Part shown: piece by piece, positions 46,233-55,944 of the stretch
How the letters are laid out: each line of letters opens with the position of its first letter
Numbering within the stretch: position 1 is the first letter of the stretch
Assembly: GCF_003034845.1 (NCBI RefSeq)
Contig: NZ_PZKC01000014.1
Location: 1 to 64,000 of the forward strand
Reading direction: 5' to 3'
DNA length: 64,000 nucleotides
Origin: Pseudothauera lacus
GTDB taxonomy: Bacteria; Pseudomonadota; Gammaproteobacteria; Burkholderiales; Rhodocyclaceae
Notes under the pieces: generated by a model
Seen by the model: only the letters and a program-made list of their open reading frames with translations
Told to the model about the DNA's origin: nothing
The model's database searches: none
Translations under genes and position numbers: made by a program

Positions 46233-48003
46233 GGGCGGGCAGGATCAGGGTGAACACCATGCCGGGCGGCGGCTCGGCGCGGGCGGCGAGCAGGCGCCCG
46301 CCGTGGGCCTCGGCGATGCGCTTGCAGATCGACAGACCAAGGCCGAGGCCATCGGCCTTGGTGGTGTGGAAGGCCTCGAAGAGCCGGGCCATGCCCTCAT
46401 CGTCGAGACCGCAGCCGACATCGCGCACGGCGATGCTGACCGAGGTGCCGTGCTGACCGAGGGTCACGCTCAGCACCTGTTCCGGATGAGGCAGGGTGCT
46501 CATCGCATCGACACCGTTCTTGAGCAGGTTGAGGAGCACCTGCTGGCATTGCAGTGCATCGACGTCGACCCGCGTACCCGCCGCCAGATGGTCGACGATC
46601 TCCACCCGCGGGGCGTGGGCGAGCATGCCCTGCAGCAGGGCCACCGCATCAGCGACGATGGCCGCCGGCACATGTACCTCGCGCTGCGCCACGCGCTTGC
46701 GCGCAAAGGCGCGGATGCGCGCCAGGATACCGGCGGCACGCTCGGCCTGGGTACCGATCTCGGCGGCGGCCTCGCGGACCGCGTCATCGGTGAGGCGGCC
46801 GTTGTCGGCACGGCGCAGCAGGCTGCTGGCATAGTTGCCGATACCGGCGAGCGGTTGGTTGAGCTCATGCGCAAGGGTGCCGGAGAGTTCGCCGAGCACC
46901 GACAGCCGGGCAAGGTGATCGGCCTGCTCCTGGTTGGCGCGCATGCGCGCCTCCAGCGCTTCGCGCTGGGCCAGCGCCTCGCGCAACTCTGCAGTGCGCG
47001 CATGAACCAGATGCTCGACGCGCACGGTGTACAGCACCCAGCCGAGCAGCGCGGCGAGCACCACCGCCACGGTCGGCCAGTAGCGCTCGGCAAGCGCACT
47101 GAGGGTGGGCTCGCGCAGATAGGCATAGGGGCCGATCTGCAGTTCGCGGAACAGTTCATGCACGGACTGGTAATCGGCGGGCACGTTCCAGGCCATGCCG
47201 GCCTCGTCCGCGGGCATGGCCAGCAGGGCGATGGCCACCGCCTTGGCCAGTGCCGGCGGGGTGTGCCGCAAGGTGGCCACCGGCCAGTCGGGGTACAGCG
47301 GGGTCGACGTAGCACAGGGAAAATCCGCTTCCGCACGCACCGACAGCACCTTGAAACGCGCCGCGCGCACGGGGTCGCCCTCCAGCAGGCAGGCACGCAC
47401 GATACCGGCGTCGGCACGGCCGTTGGCCACCGCGTCGAGCACCCCATCCATCGGGAAGCCGACCTCGATCAGTGCGGCAAAGTCGCGCCCGGGGTCGATC
47501 CCCGTGCGCAGCAGTTCCCGCCACACCAGCTGGTAGCCGCCAAAGCCCTCGCGCCCGACTACCGCCACGCGCCGCCCGGCAAGATCCTCCAGGCGGTTCA
47601 GTTCGCTGCGCCCGGCATCCACCACCACCGCCGAACCCACCGCGCGCTCGGCCGACGGGGCGCGTGCGCTGGCCAGGGTGACGATGCGGGCGACACCGAA
47701 CTCGGCCTCCAGCTCGACGTAATGACCGGGATTGGTGAGGACGAAATCGACCTCGCGCGCCGCCACCGCGCGCCGCAAGCCGTCATGATCGAACTGCAGG
47801 AGCTCGAAATCCATCGCCGGCAGGGCAGTGTTGAGCCCGGCGATCATCGGCCGCCATTCGCCCACCGCGGCGTCGACACCCTGAAAGGCGAGCACGCCGA
47901 TGCGCACCACCTCGCGCGCCTGTGCCACGGCCTGGCAAGGCACGGCCAGTGCGGCAAGGAAGAGGAGGGGCCGCAGCATGCGGCAGACGGCAAGTACGGA
48001 CAT
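46225..48003 (-). CDS. ttrS: sensor histidine kinase TtrS
   Basis: This 592-residue sensor has a signal sequence and a periplasmic PhnD-like binding domain (about residues 30-285; VRIGVLAFQG, FVLTNPGHYVELE, GREGFGGYQLVWREL). A membrane helix (about 320-340), a coiled region and a histidine kinase core follow. The kinase has the H box (GTLAHELNQPLAGI), an N box (LLNLLKNGVDAM) and a GLGLGLSICKRI G2 block. The PhnD-like sensor joined to a FixJ-type regulator is the hallmark of TtrSR, which detects tetrathionate. It is divergent from glpR. Confidence 0.88.
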   Translation of the reverse strand: MSVLAVCRMLRPLLFLAALAVPCQAVAQAREVVRIGVLAFQGVDAAVGEWRPMIAGLNTALPAMDFELLQFDHDGLRRAVAAREVDFVLTNPGHYVELEAEFGVARIVTLASARAPSAERAVGSAVVVDAGRSELNRLEDLAGRRVAVVGREGFGGYQLVWRELLRTGIDPGRDFAALIEVGFPMDGVLDAVANGRADAGIVRACLLEGDPVRAARFKVLSVRAEADFPCATSTPLYPDWPVATLRHTPPALAKAVAIALLAMPADEAGMAWNVPADYQSVHELFRELQIGPYAYLREPTLSALAERYWPTVAVVLAALLGWVLYTVRVEHLVHARTAELREALAQREALEARMRANQEQADHLARLSVLGELSGTLAHELNQPLAGIGNYASSLLRRADNGRLTDDAVREAAAEIGTQAERAAGILARIRAFARKRVAQREVHVPAAIVADAVALLQGMLAHAPRVEIVDHLAAGTRVDVDALQCQQVLLNLLKNGVDAMSTLPHPEQVLSVTLGQHGTSVSIAVRDVGCGLDDEGMARLFEAFHTTKADGLGLGLSICKRIAEAHGGRLLAARAEPPPGMVFTLILPAHE

Positions 48004-48149
48004 CGGTGCGAGGAAGGAAGACTGGCGAGCAGTCTACCCTGTCACGGCCCCCGGCAAGCAGGCCATGCCGATGCACAGCCCGCGGCCGGCCGGATGTTCA
48101 TTTCACCGTCACCGTAGCGCAAAGGGCACGTAACGGAGCGGCCCTAGAG

Positions 48150-48178
48150 TTTCGAACGAACTTCAACCGCGTTCGAAT
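48150..48178 (+). promoter_or_regulatory. candidate GlpR operator
   Basis: TTCGAACGAA and a second TTCGAA lie within 30 bp, just before the glpR start. The TTCG...CGAA core resembles the known GlpR half-sites (E. coli GTTCG/CGAAC). This would give autoregulation and control of the ugp genes. Confidence 0.45.
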
Positions 48179-48187
48179 ACTGCATCC

Positions 48188-48973
48188 ATGTCCTGGCCCG
48201 CCCTTCCCGCCCGTGAGCGCGACATCGTCGAACTGGTGCGCAGCACCGGCCATGTCGCCATCGACACCCTCGCCCAGCGCTTCTCGGTCACTCCGCAGAC
48301 CATCCGCCGCAGCGTCAACCAGTTGTGCGAACTGGGCCTGCTGCGCCGCGTCCATGGCGGCGTCGACGTTCCCGGCGGACACGGCAACCTGCCCTATCAG
48401 CGCCGCCAGGTGCTCAATCTTGCCGCCAAGCAGCGCATCGCCAGTGCCGTGGCAGCCTTCATCCCGGACGGCGCCAGCGTGTCGATCGGTCTGGGGACCA
48501 CACCCGAGCAGGTCGCCCTCGCCCTGCGCGGCCACCAGGGCCTGAAGGTGCTGACCAACAGCGTCAATGTGATCAACGCCCTCGCCGGCGCCCCGCTGGC
48601 ATCGCTCGCCATCGCCGGCGGCACCCTGCGGCGCAGCGACCTCGACATCGTCGGCAGCGCCGCAGTGGCGTTCTTCAGCGCCTTCAAGACCGACTACGCC
48701 GTCTTCGGCGTCGGCGGCATCGACCGCGACGGTTCGCTGCTCGACTTCCATCCCGACGAGGTCGCCGCCCGCCAGGCGATGGCGGCCAACAGCCGGTGCA
48801 CGGTGCTGGTTGCCGATGCCAGCAAGTTCGGCCGCAACGCCGTCGCCCGCGGCGGCCGCCTCGGCGACATGGATCACCTGTTCACCGAGCACGCCCTTCC
48901 CGGAGACTACGCCGAAGCCCTTGGCTGCGGCGACACCACCGTCCATCTGGGCGCCACGGAGGGCGCACGATGA
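48188..48973 (+). CDS. glpR: DeoR-family regulator, GlpR-like
   Basis: This 261-residue repressor has an N-terminal DeoR helix-turn-helix (RERDIVELVRSTGHVAIDTL, FSVTPQTIRRSVNQL) and a C-terminal sugar-phosphate sensor domain (DGASVSIGLGTTPEQVA, and the FFSAFKTDYAVFGVGGID block). Sequence and neighbours fit the glycerol-3-phosphate regulator GlpR. It shares a 4-bp overlap with ugpC, so the regulator is part of the transporter operon. Confidence 0.87.
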   Translation: MSWPALPARERDIVELVRSTGHVAIDTLAQRFSVTPQTIRRSVNQLCELGLLRRVHGGVDVPGGHGNLPYQRRQVLNLAAKQRIASAVAAFIPDGASVSIGLGTTPEQVALALRGHQGLKVLTNSVNVINALAGAPLASLAIAGGTLRRSDLDIVGSAAVAFFSAFKTDYAVFGVGGIDRDGSLLDFHPDEVAARQAMAANSRCTVLVADASKFGRNAVARGGRLGDMDHLFTEHALPGDYAEALGCGDTTVHLGATEGAR

Positions 48974-50046
48974 GTGCCATCGAACTCGACGCCCTGAGCA
49001 AGCGCTGGCAGTCCTGCGCCGCGGTAGACGGCATCAGCCTGCACTGCCCGCAGGGTGAGCTGGTTGCCCTGCTGGGCCCCTCGGGCTGCGGCAAATCCAC
49101 CACCCTGCGCCTCATCGCCGGCCTCGAGATGGCCGACGGCGGGCACATCCGCATCGGCGGACGCGAGGTCACCCACCTGCCCCCGGCCGCACGCGGAGTG
49201 GCCATGGTGTTCCAGTCCTACGCACTCTTTCCGCATCTGAACGTCGCCGACAACATCACCTTCGGCCTCAAGGTACGCGGTGTAGACGCTGCCGAACGCC
49301 AGCGCCGGCTGGCGCGCAGCGCCGAACTGCTCGGCCTCGGCGCCCTGCTCGCGCGCAAACCCGCCGAACTGTCCGGCGGCCAGCGCCAGCGCGTCGCCCT
49401 CGGCCGCGCCATCGTCGCCGAGGCGCCGGTATGCCTGATGGACGAGCCGCTCTCCAATCTCGACGCGCAGTTGCGCCAGCAGATGCGCAGCGAAATCCGC
49501 GCCCTGCAGCAGCGCCTCGGCATGACGATGATCTACGTCACCCACGACCAGACCGAGGCGATGACGATGGCCGACCGCGTGGTGCTGATGCGCGGCGGCC
49601 GCATCGAGCAACAGGGCCGCCCCGATGAACTCTACGAACGGCCGGCAAGTGCCTTCGTCGCCGGCTTCATCGGCGCCCCGCCGATGAACCTGCTGCCGCT
49701 GGCCGTGCTCGGCCACCACGGCGGCGCCGACGAACGCCTCGGCATACGCCCCGAGCACCTCCACGTAGGCGCCTCTGGCGACGGCCTGGAGGCCGAGGTG
49801 GTCGCGCTGGAATACCTCGGCGCCGAATCCATGCTCATCCTGCAGCACGCCGGGCACCGCTTCGTCGCCCGCATCAACGGCCGCGCCCGCCAGCGCGCCG
49901 GCGACCGCATCAGCGTGCGCTGGCTGCCGGAGCACGAACATCGCTTCGCCGGCGACGGCGTCCGCGTCGCCGAAGGGGGTAGCGACGACAGCCGTGCCGC
50001 CCCCACGTCCACTCCCACCCTCCTCACCCAACCCGCTGGAGCCTGA
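48970..50046 (+). CDS. ugpC: sn-glycerol-3-phosphate ABC transporter ATPase UgpC
   Basis: This 358-residue ATPase of the MalK/UgpC group has Walker A GPSGCGKST, Q-loop VFQSYALFPH, signature [15 protein letters not shown] and Walker B VCLMDEPLSNLD. A C-terminal TOBE/regulatory domain (from about 240, FIGAPPMNLLPL) follows. It energises uptake of glycerol-3-phosphate or its diesters with UgpBAE. It overlaps glpR by 4 bp and precedes ugpB by 2 bp. Confidence 0.9.
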   Translation: MSAIELDALSKRWQSCAAVDGISLHCPQGELVALLGPSGCGKSTTLRLIAGLEMADGGHIRIGGREVTHLPPAARGVAMVFQSYALFPHLNVADNITFGLKVRGVDAAERQRRLARSAELLGLGALLARKPAELSGGQRQRVALGRAIVAEAPVCLMDEPLSNLDAQLRQQMRSEIRALQQRLGMTMIYVTHDQTEAMTMADRVVLMRGGRIEQQGRPDELYERPASAFVAGFIGAPPMNLLPLAVLGHHGGADERLGIRPEHLHVGASGDGLEAEVVALEYLGAESMLILQHAGHRFVARINGRARQRAGDRISVRWLPEHEHRFAGDGVRVAEGGSDDSRAAPTSTPTLLTQPAGA

Positions 50047-50048
50047 AG

Positions 50049-51341
50049 ATGAGAAAACTGTTCACCGGACTCAACCGCTACGCGGCCGCCCTCGGGCTGG
50101 CCGCCGGCATCGCCGCCACCCCGGCAGCGGCCGTCGAACTGAGCTTCTACTACCCGGTCGCCGTCGGCGGCCCGATCACCCGCATCGTCGACGGCATGGC
50201 CGCCGACTTCGAACGCGAGAACCCCGGCATCCGCATCAAGCCGGTGTACTCCGGCAGCTACCAGGACACCATTGCCAAGGTGCTCACCGCAGTCAAGGGC
50301 GGTGACGCCCCGCACATCGCCGTGCTGCTGTCGACCGACATGTACACCCTGATCGACGAGAACGCCGTGGTCGCCTACGACGACCTCGTCAGCACGCCCG
50401 CCGAACGCCAGTGGCTGAACAGCTTCTACCCCGGCTTCATGAAGAACAGCCAGACCGGTGGCAAGACCTGGGGCATCCCCTTCCAGCGCTCCACGGTAGT
50501 GATGTACTGGAACAAGGAGCTGTTCCGCGAAGCCGGGCTCGACCCCGAACGCGCGCCGCAGACCTGGGCCGAGCTGGTCGACTACGGCCAGCGCCTGACC
50601 CGCCGCGACGCCGCCGGCAACGTCACCACCTGGGGCGTGCAGGTGCCGTCCTCGGGCTTTCCGTACTGGCTGTTCCAGACCTTCACCACGCAGAACGGCA
50701 TTGAGCTGATGAACGCCGCCGGCACGGAAACCTACTTCGACCGTCCGCAGGTCATCGAAGCCCTGCAGTTCTGGGTCGACCTCTCGCGCCGCCACGGCAT
50801 CCACCCCCCCGGCGTCGTCGAATGGGGCACCACGCCGAAGGACTTCTTCGAGCGCAAGGCAGCGATCATCTACACCACCACCGGCAACCTCACCAACATC
50901 CGCAACAATGCCGGCTTCGAGTTCGGCGTCGCCATGCTGCCCGCCGGCGCGCAGCGCGGCACCCCCACCGGTGGCGGCAACCTGCACATCTTCAGCCGCA
51001 GCAGCGCCGCAGAGCGCGCCGCCGCACTGAAGTTCGTGCAATGGCTGAGCGCGCCCGAGCGCGCCGCGCAGTGGGCGATCGACACCGGCTACGTGGCGGT
51101 TTCGCCGGCAGCCTGGGAGACCGAGCGCATGAAACGCTACGTTGCCGACTTCCCCGCCCCCACAGTGGCCCGCGACCAGCTCCAGTACGCCGTCGCCGAG
51201 CTCTCCACGCATGACAACCAGCGCGTCACCAAGGCCCTCAACGACGGCCTGCAGGCCGCCCTCACCGGCACCAAGACCCCCGCGCAGGCCATGCAGGACG
51301 CCCAGCGCGAGGCCGAGCGCATCCTCCGCCGCTACCGCTGA
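50049..51341 (+). CDS. ugpB: sn-glycerol-3-phosphate-binding protein UgpB
   Basis: This 430-residue periplasmic binding protein has a signal peptide (RYAAALGLAAGIAATPAAA, cleavage near residue 28). The mature start VELSFYYPVAVGGPI and GIPFQRSTVVMYWNKELF are typical of UgpB. Aromatic residues around WGIPF probably contact the glycerol phosphate. It is the largest-copy component of the transporter, and a 72-bp gap separates it from ugpA. Confidence 0.9.
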   Translation: MRKLFTGLNRYAAALGLAAGIAATPAAAVELSFYYPVAVGGPITRIVDGMAADFERENPGIRIKPVYSGSYQDTIAKVLTAVKGGDAPHIAVLLSTDMYTLIDENAVVAYDDLVSTPAERQWLNSFYPGFMKNSQTGGKTWGIPFQRSTVVMYWNKELFREAGLDPERAPQTWAELVDYGQRLTRRDAAGNVTTWGVQVPSSGFPYWLFQTFTTQNGIELMNAAGTETYFDRPQVIEALQFWVDLSRRHGIHPPGVVEWGTTPKDFFERKAAIIYTTTGNLTNIRNNAGFEFGVAMLPAGAQRGTPTGGGNLHIFSRSSAAERAAALKFVQWLSAPERAAQWAIDTGYVAVSPAAWETERMKRYVADFPAPTVARDQLQYAVAELSTHDNQRVTKALNDGLQAALTGTKTPAQAMQDAQREAERILRRYR

Positions 51342-51413
51342 GCATCCACCACGGCGGGCAACGCAGGCCGAGCCTGCAACGCCCGCCGCGGCGTCCTTCA
51401 CCCTCCCCCGACC

Positions 51414-52313
51414 ATGACCGTTTCCTCCGCCTCTCCAGCCCGGCGCCACGCCGCCGCGCTCCACGGCTGGCTGTTGCTGCTGCCCGCCGCGGTGATGCTC
51501 GCCGCGTTCACCCATTACCCGGCGCTGGCCACCTTCTGGCACAGCCTGCACACCACTGCGCGCGGCAACCGCGCTGCCGAGTACATCGGCTTCGAGCACT
51601 ACCAGGACATGCTCGCCGACCCCATCTTTCACCTTGCCCTGAAAAACAACCTGCTCTACGCCCTCGGCACCATCGTGCCCTCGGTCGCGCTCGCCATCGT
51701 CATGGCGCTGTGGGTCAACGGCCGCATCGCCGGGCGCGGCGCCCTGCGCCTGGCCTACTTCACCCCCACCATGCTGCCGATGATCGCGGTAGCCAACATC
51801 TGGCTGTTCTTCTACACCCCCGACTACGGCCTCCTCGACCAGCTGCGCGGCCTCGCCGGCCTGCCGGCGCGCAACTGGCTGGGCTCGCCGGACAGCGCGC
51901 TGTGGGCGGTGATGACGGTGGCAGTGTGGAAGGAGGCCGGCTTCTTCATGATCTTCTACCTTGCCGCGCTGCAGCAGGTCTCCCCCGAACTGCGCGAAGC
52001 GGCCACCCTCGAAGGCGCCAGCCGCTGGCAATACTTCTGGCAGGTACTCTTCCCGCTGCTCATGCCGACCACGCTGTTCGTCCTCATCAACGCCACCATC
52101 AACGCCTTCCGCCTCGTCGACCACCTCTTCGTGATGACCCGCGGCGGCCCTGACAACGCCAGCACCCTGCTGCTCTACTACATCTACGAGATCGGCTTCC
52201 GCTTCTGGGACCAGGGCTACGCCGCCGCCCTCACCATGGTGCTGCTGGCCCTGCTGGCGGTGGTCGCGCTGGTCAAGTTCCTCTGGCTCGAACGCAGGAT
52301 CCACTACCAATGA
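51414..52313 (+). CDS. ugpA: glycerol-3-phosphate ABC transporter permease UgpA
   Basis: This 299-residue permease has six predicted helices and the EAA loop (LREAATLEGASRWQYFWQVLFPLL) near residue 195. This matches the MalF/UgpA permease family. Its stop overlaps ugpE by 4 bp. It forms the channel with UgpE. Confidence 0.9.
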   Translation: MTVSSASPARRHAAALHGWLLLLPAAVMLAAFTHYPALATFWHSLHTTARGNRAAEYIGFEHYQDMLADPIFHLALKNNLLYALGTIVPSVALAIVMALWVNGRIAGRGALRLAYFTPTMLPMIAVANIWLFFYTPDYGLLDQLRGLAGLPARNWLGSPDSALWAVMTVAVWKEAGFFMIFYLAALQQVSPELREAATLEGASRWQYFWQVLFPLLMPTTLFVLINATINAFRLVDHLFVMTRGGPDNASTLLLYYIYEIGFRFWDQGYAAALTMVLLALLAVVALVKFLWLERRIHYQ

Positions 52314-53149
52314 GCAGCCTCGCCCTTGCCCCCGCCTTCGACAGCCGCTTCGACCGCATCCTCAACACCGTCGCCGCATGGACGCTCGGTCTGCTGTGGC
52401 TGCTGCCGCTGGCCTATGCCGCGTGGACGGCCTTTCACCCCAGCGAGTACTCGGCACGTTTCGAACTCTTCGCCCCTCTCACCCTCGACAACTTCCGCAC
52501 CGCCTGGGAGGCCGCGCCCTTTCCACGCTACCTGCTCAACACCACCCTGCTGGTCACCACCATCCTCGCCGGCCAGCTCCTGCTGTGCACCCTCGCCGCC
52601 TACGCCTTCGCGCGCTTCAGCTTCCCCGGCCGCGACATCGCCTTCGCCCTCGTCCTGGTGCAACTGATGATCATGCCCGACGTGCTGATCGTCGAGAACT
52701 ACCGCAGCATCCACCGCCTCGGCCTGGTCGACACCATCGGCGCCATTGCCCTGCCCTACATGGCCTCGGCGTTCGGCATCTTCCTGCTGCGTCAGACCTT
52801 CAAGACCATCCCGCGCGAGCTCGAAGACGCCGCCCGCATCGAAGGCTGCGGCGTCCTCGGCGTGCTGTGGCGGGTCTACATCCCCCTCGCCCGCCCCACC
52901 TACCTCGCCTACGCGCTGGTCTCGGTGAGCCACCACTGGAACAACTTCCTGTGGCCGCTGGTGGTCACCAACACCGTCGACACCCGCCCCCTCACCGTCG
53001 GCCTGGCCGTCTTCGCGGGCACCGACCAGGGCATCGACTGGGCCGTCATCAGCGCCGCCACGCTGCTCTCCTCCGCCCCCCTGCTGATCGCCTTCCTGCT
53101 TTTCCAGCGCCAGTTCGTGCAGGGATTCCTGCGTGCGGGGATACGTTAG
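52310..53149 (+). CDS. ugpE: glycerol-3-phosphate ABC transporter permease UgpE
   Basis: This 279-residue permease of the MalG/UgpE family has six helices and an EAA-type loop (LEDAARIEGCGVLGVLWRVYIPLA) near residue 185. It is the last gene of the glpR-ugpCBAE operon. The C-terminus LFQRQFVQGFLRAG is family-typical. Confidence 0.9.
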   Translation: MSSLALAPAFDSRFDRILNTVAAWTLGLLWLLPLAYAAWTAFHPSEYSARFELFAPLTLDNFRTAWEAAPFPRYLLNTTLLVTTILAGQLLLCTLAAYAFARFSFPGRDIAFALVLVQLMIMPDVLIVENYRSIHRLGLVDTIGAIALPYMASAFGIFLLRQTFKTIPRELEDAARIEGCGVLGVLWRVYIPLARPTYLAYALVSVSHHWNNFLWPLVVTNTVDTRPLTVGLAVFAGTDQGIDWAVISAATLLSSAPLLIAFLLFQRQFVQGFLRAGIR

Positions 53150-53220
53150 TCGACCTTTGAAAACCGTAAACAAGTGCGCCCACCAGGAAGTGGATGACGC
53201 ACAAAAGCAATCCGAGGAGC

Positions 53221-53269
53221 CTGCTGCGAGCCGCAGCAGCGGAAGTTTCTAAGCGAACAGGAAACTTCC
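53221..53269. terminator. paired hairpins between convergent operons
   Basis: CTGCTGCG-AGC-CGCAGCAG and GGAAGTTTC-N11-GAAACTTCC are two perfect hairpins lying between the ends of ugpE (plus) and the GGDEF/EAL gene (minus). Neither is followed by a long T-run on the plus strand. On the minus strand the first is followed by a short T-rich stretch. They probably act together as a convergent terminator region. Confidence 0.5.
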
Positions 53270-53274
53270 TCAGG

Positions 53275-55944
53275 TCATTCTTCAGCTTGCACTGAGTGAG
53301 AAGCCACTGGAGCCTGGCGACCATGGCTGCGATGGCCAGGCGCGGTGACTCCACGGCGCATCAACTCTGCGGGGAGATCACAGCCGAAAAGCGGGTGAGC
53401 AAAGAGATAGCCCTGTCCAGCCGTGCAACCATTTTGCGCTAGAAAGGCAAGGTGGTGCGGGGTTTCAACCCCTTCGGCAATCGTGCCAATTCCTATCGTG
53501 CCCGCTAGTTGGATGATGGTGCGGCAGATCGCTTCGTCACTGGACTCAAGGCCTATATTTCGAATGAATGCGCGATCAATCTTCAAGGCGTCAATTGGCA
53601 TCGTGTTGAGGTACGACAAGGATGAATAGCCGGTACCGAAATCGTCGATCGAGAGACGCACGCCAAGACCCTTGAGGGTGCGCATCATTCGAACTGCAAG
53701 CTCCGGTTCGCCCATCGCCACCCGCTCGGTAAGCTCGATTTCGAGAAGTTCTCCAGGCAATCCGTGACGGGCTAGCGTGGTGCGGACTTCGTCTACAAAA
53801 TCGTCACGCCAGAACTGCACGAAGGATACGTTTACTGCCACCACGAAGTGCTTGTGGCCTTCATCAAGCCATTGCTTGCGCGCAGCCACCGCTTGCTCCA
53901 GCACCCAGCGCCCGAGCTCGATAATCTGCCCCGACTCCTCAGCGATCGGGATAAAGCGGTCGGGCGGAACATGGCTGCCGTCCTCGCGCTGCCACCGCAG
54001 CAAAGCCTCAACACCGGTAATTCGGCCACTGGCGAGTTCCATCTGCGGTTGATAGCGCAAGGTCATTTCCTCGTTGACTATCGCACGCCGCAGGTCAAAC
54101 TCGATCACGAGCCTCTCCGATGCGGAGCGCGCCATTTCATCATTGAAATAGCGCCAACCGTTGCGCCCGCCGCTCTTGGCCTGATACATCGCCATGTCGG
54201 CCTGCTTGAGCAGTTCGTCGAAGGCCGTCGCATCGTGGGGGTAAAGGGCAATGCCAATCGACGCGGATACCGACACTTCGGACGTGCCGATGGTCATCGG
54301 TTCACCGATCGCCTCCACCAGTGCAGCTGCGCGACAGTCGATTTGAGCGTGATTGAGGTCATCGAGCAGCAACACGAACTCATCCCCCGACAGCCGGCAG
54401 ACGGTGTCGCTGTCGCGAATCCGTTGCTGAATGCGCTTGGTGACCTCGCGCAGCACCTCGTCACCTATTGCGTGACCAAAAACGTCGTTAACGGCCTTGA
54501 AGCGGTCCAGATCGATGAACACCACAGCAAACGACTTACCTCTGCGTTCGGCGGCGCGAATCGCCTGCGCTGCCCGGTCATGAAGCAGGTAGCGGTTCGG
54601 AGTGCCAGTAAGAGAATCGTAGAAAGCAAGCCGCTCGATCTCCTCCTCGGCCATCTTGCGGTGAGTTATGTCGCTGAACACCCCAATGTAGTGCGTGGGT
54701 TCGTCATTGGCTCCACTCACACGGCTGATCGACAGCCATTCCGGATAGACTTCGCCGGATTTGCGCCTGTTCCAGATCTCGCCGGCCCAACGACCGGAGG
54801 CGTTTATCGCACGCCACATGCCCGCATAAAATGACTCCGGATGACGGCCGGAGGCAAGAATCGATGGCTTCTCGCCAAGCACACTCTCTTCCTCGTAGCC
54901 CGTGATCTGACTGAAAGCGTTGTTCACCGAGATGATTCGTTGCTCGGCATCGGTAATCACGATGCCCTCCCTGCCTGAGCGATAGACCTGCGCAGCGAGT
55001 TCGAGGCGGATATCCTTTTGGCGACTCTCGGTAATGTCGTTGGTGATGCCGCCAACACCTATTATTTCACCGGCATCACCGACCAACGGAAACTTGTTGC
55101 TGAGGTAGTAACGCACCTCAAGGCCGGGCTCATGAACCTTTTCTTCGTAAAGGATCGCCTTGCGGTTTGACATCACCAGAGCGTCGTTCTGGGCATGTTG
55201 ATCCGCGTCTTCGGCTGGCAGCCATTCATCACGCCGGTGCCCGATTACCTCAGCATCGCTGCGACGCAGAAATCGCAACAGTGCCTGATTGGCGAGCAGG
55301 CAACGACCCTGAGGGTCGAATGCGTAGATCCACGAGTCGCTATTGTCCAGCAGAGTCTTAAAGATGTTGCGCGTGCGCGACAATTCGTCATCTGCGCTGC
55401 GGTCCAGGCACAACACAAGGAAACGTGAATCGAGGTGGTAATCGCTCGGCAGCGCGCACAGATAGACTTCAACGTGCAGTGTGGCGCCATCGTGAGCACG
55501 GAACAACAAGTACAAAGGCCCTTCTTCCGTGTCCGCGCCAACTCCGCGCAGCCGTTGCATCAGGTTGACTCCCCCTCCGTCCAGGATCAGTCTCAGCAAG
55601 GAATGCTGACGCAGCGTCCTGGTGCTGCGAAAGCCAAACAGCCGTGCTGCGGTGTCGTTAGCCTCCTCAATGATGCCGCGGTCGTCCACCACGAAGGCCG
55701 ACAGCGGCAAGGCCGAGAACAGCAGTTGGTAGCGCCGGCGCACGCTCTCCTCGGCCTGTCGTGATGCAATCAGTTCCTGATTCTGTATATTGAGTTCGGC
55801 TTGATACACCCGCAATTCATGCAACAGCTCGCTAAGATCGGCAGCAGTAGCAGCATCTAGACGGCCTGTGCCCGCCTCGCCGCGCGACAGTGCCATTTCA
55901 GCACGCAGGCGAAGAGTGTCAATACGTGAACGACCTTCGCTCAT
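53275..55944 (-). CDS. multi-PAS GGDEF-EAL c-di-GMP signalling protein
   Basis: This 889-residue protein starts with a coiled helix (about residues 30-65) followed by three PAS/PAC modules (about 70-190, 195-310 and 325-440). A GGDEF domain (about 450-615) and an EAL domain (about 625-870) follow. The cyclase signature reads SGDEF with RDSD at the RxxD inhibitory position. The EAL domain keeps EALLRW, DDFGTGYSS, KIDRAF and AEGVE, so both activities are plausible. ATG 55944 overlaps the stop of the upstream CheB-CheR gene (ATGA). It is the last gene of the B12/light-type regulator operon. Confidence 0.9.
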   Translation of the reverse strand: MSEGRSRIDTLRLRAEMALSRGEAGTGRLDAATAADLSELLHELRVYQAELNIQNQELIASRQAEESVRRRYQLLFSALPLSAFVVDDRGIIEEANDTAARLFGFRSTRTLRQHSLLRLILDGGGVNLMQRLRGVGADTEEGPLYLLFRAHDGATLHVEVYLCALPSDYHLDSRFLVLCLDRSADDELSRTRNIFKTLLDNSDSWIYAFDPQGRCLLANQALLRFLRRSDAEVIGHRRDEWLPAEDADQHAQNDALVMSNRKAILYEEKVHEPGLEVRYYLSNKFPLVGDAGEIIGVGGITNDITESRQKDIRLELAAQVYRSGREGIVITDAEQRIISVNNAFSQITGYEEESVLGEKPSILASGRHPESFYAGMWRAINASGRWAGEIWNRRKSGEVYPEWLSISRVSGANDEPTHYIGVFSDITHRKMAEEEIERLAFYDSLTGTPNRYLLHDRAAQAIRAAERRGKSFAVVFIDLDRFKAVNDVFGHAIGDEVLREVTKRIQQRIRDSDTVCRLSGDEFVLLLDDLNHAQIDCRAAALVEAIGEPMTIGTSEVSVSASIGIALYPHDATAFDELLKQADMAMYQAKSGGRNGWRYFNDEMARSASERLVIEFDLRRAIVNEEMTLRYQPQMELASGRITGVEALLRWQREDGSHVPPDRFIPIAEESGQIIELGRWVLEQAVAARKQWLDEGHKHFVVAVNVSFVQFWRDDFVDEVRTTLARHGLPGELLEIELTERVAMGEPELAVRMMRTLKGLGVRLSIDDFGTGYSSLSYLNTMPIDALKIDRAFIRNIGLESSDEAICRTIIQLAGTIGIGTIAEGVETPHHLAFLAQNGCTAGQGYLFAHPLFGCDLPAELMRRGVTAPGHRSHGRQAPVASHSVQAEE

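Noticed and set aside
49632-52310. Long minus-strand frame of about 890 codons across the ugp genes
   Set aside because: It is antisense to convincing ugpC, ugpB and ugpA genes and has low-complexity composition.
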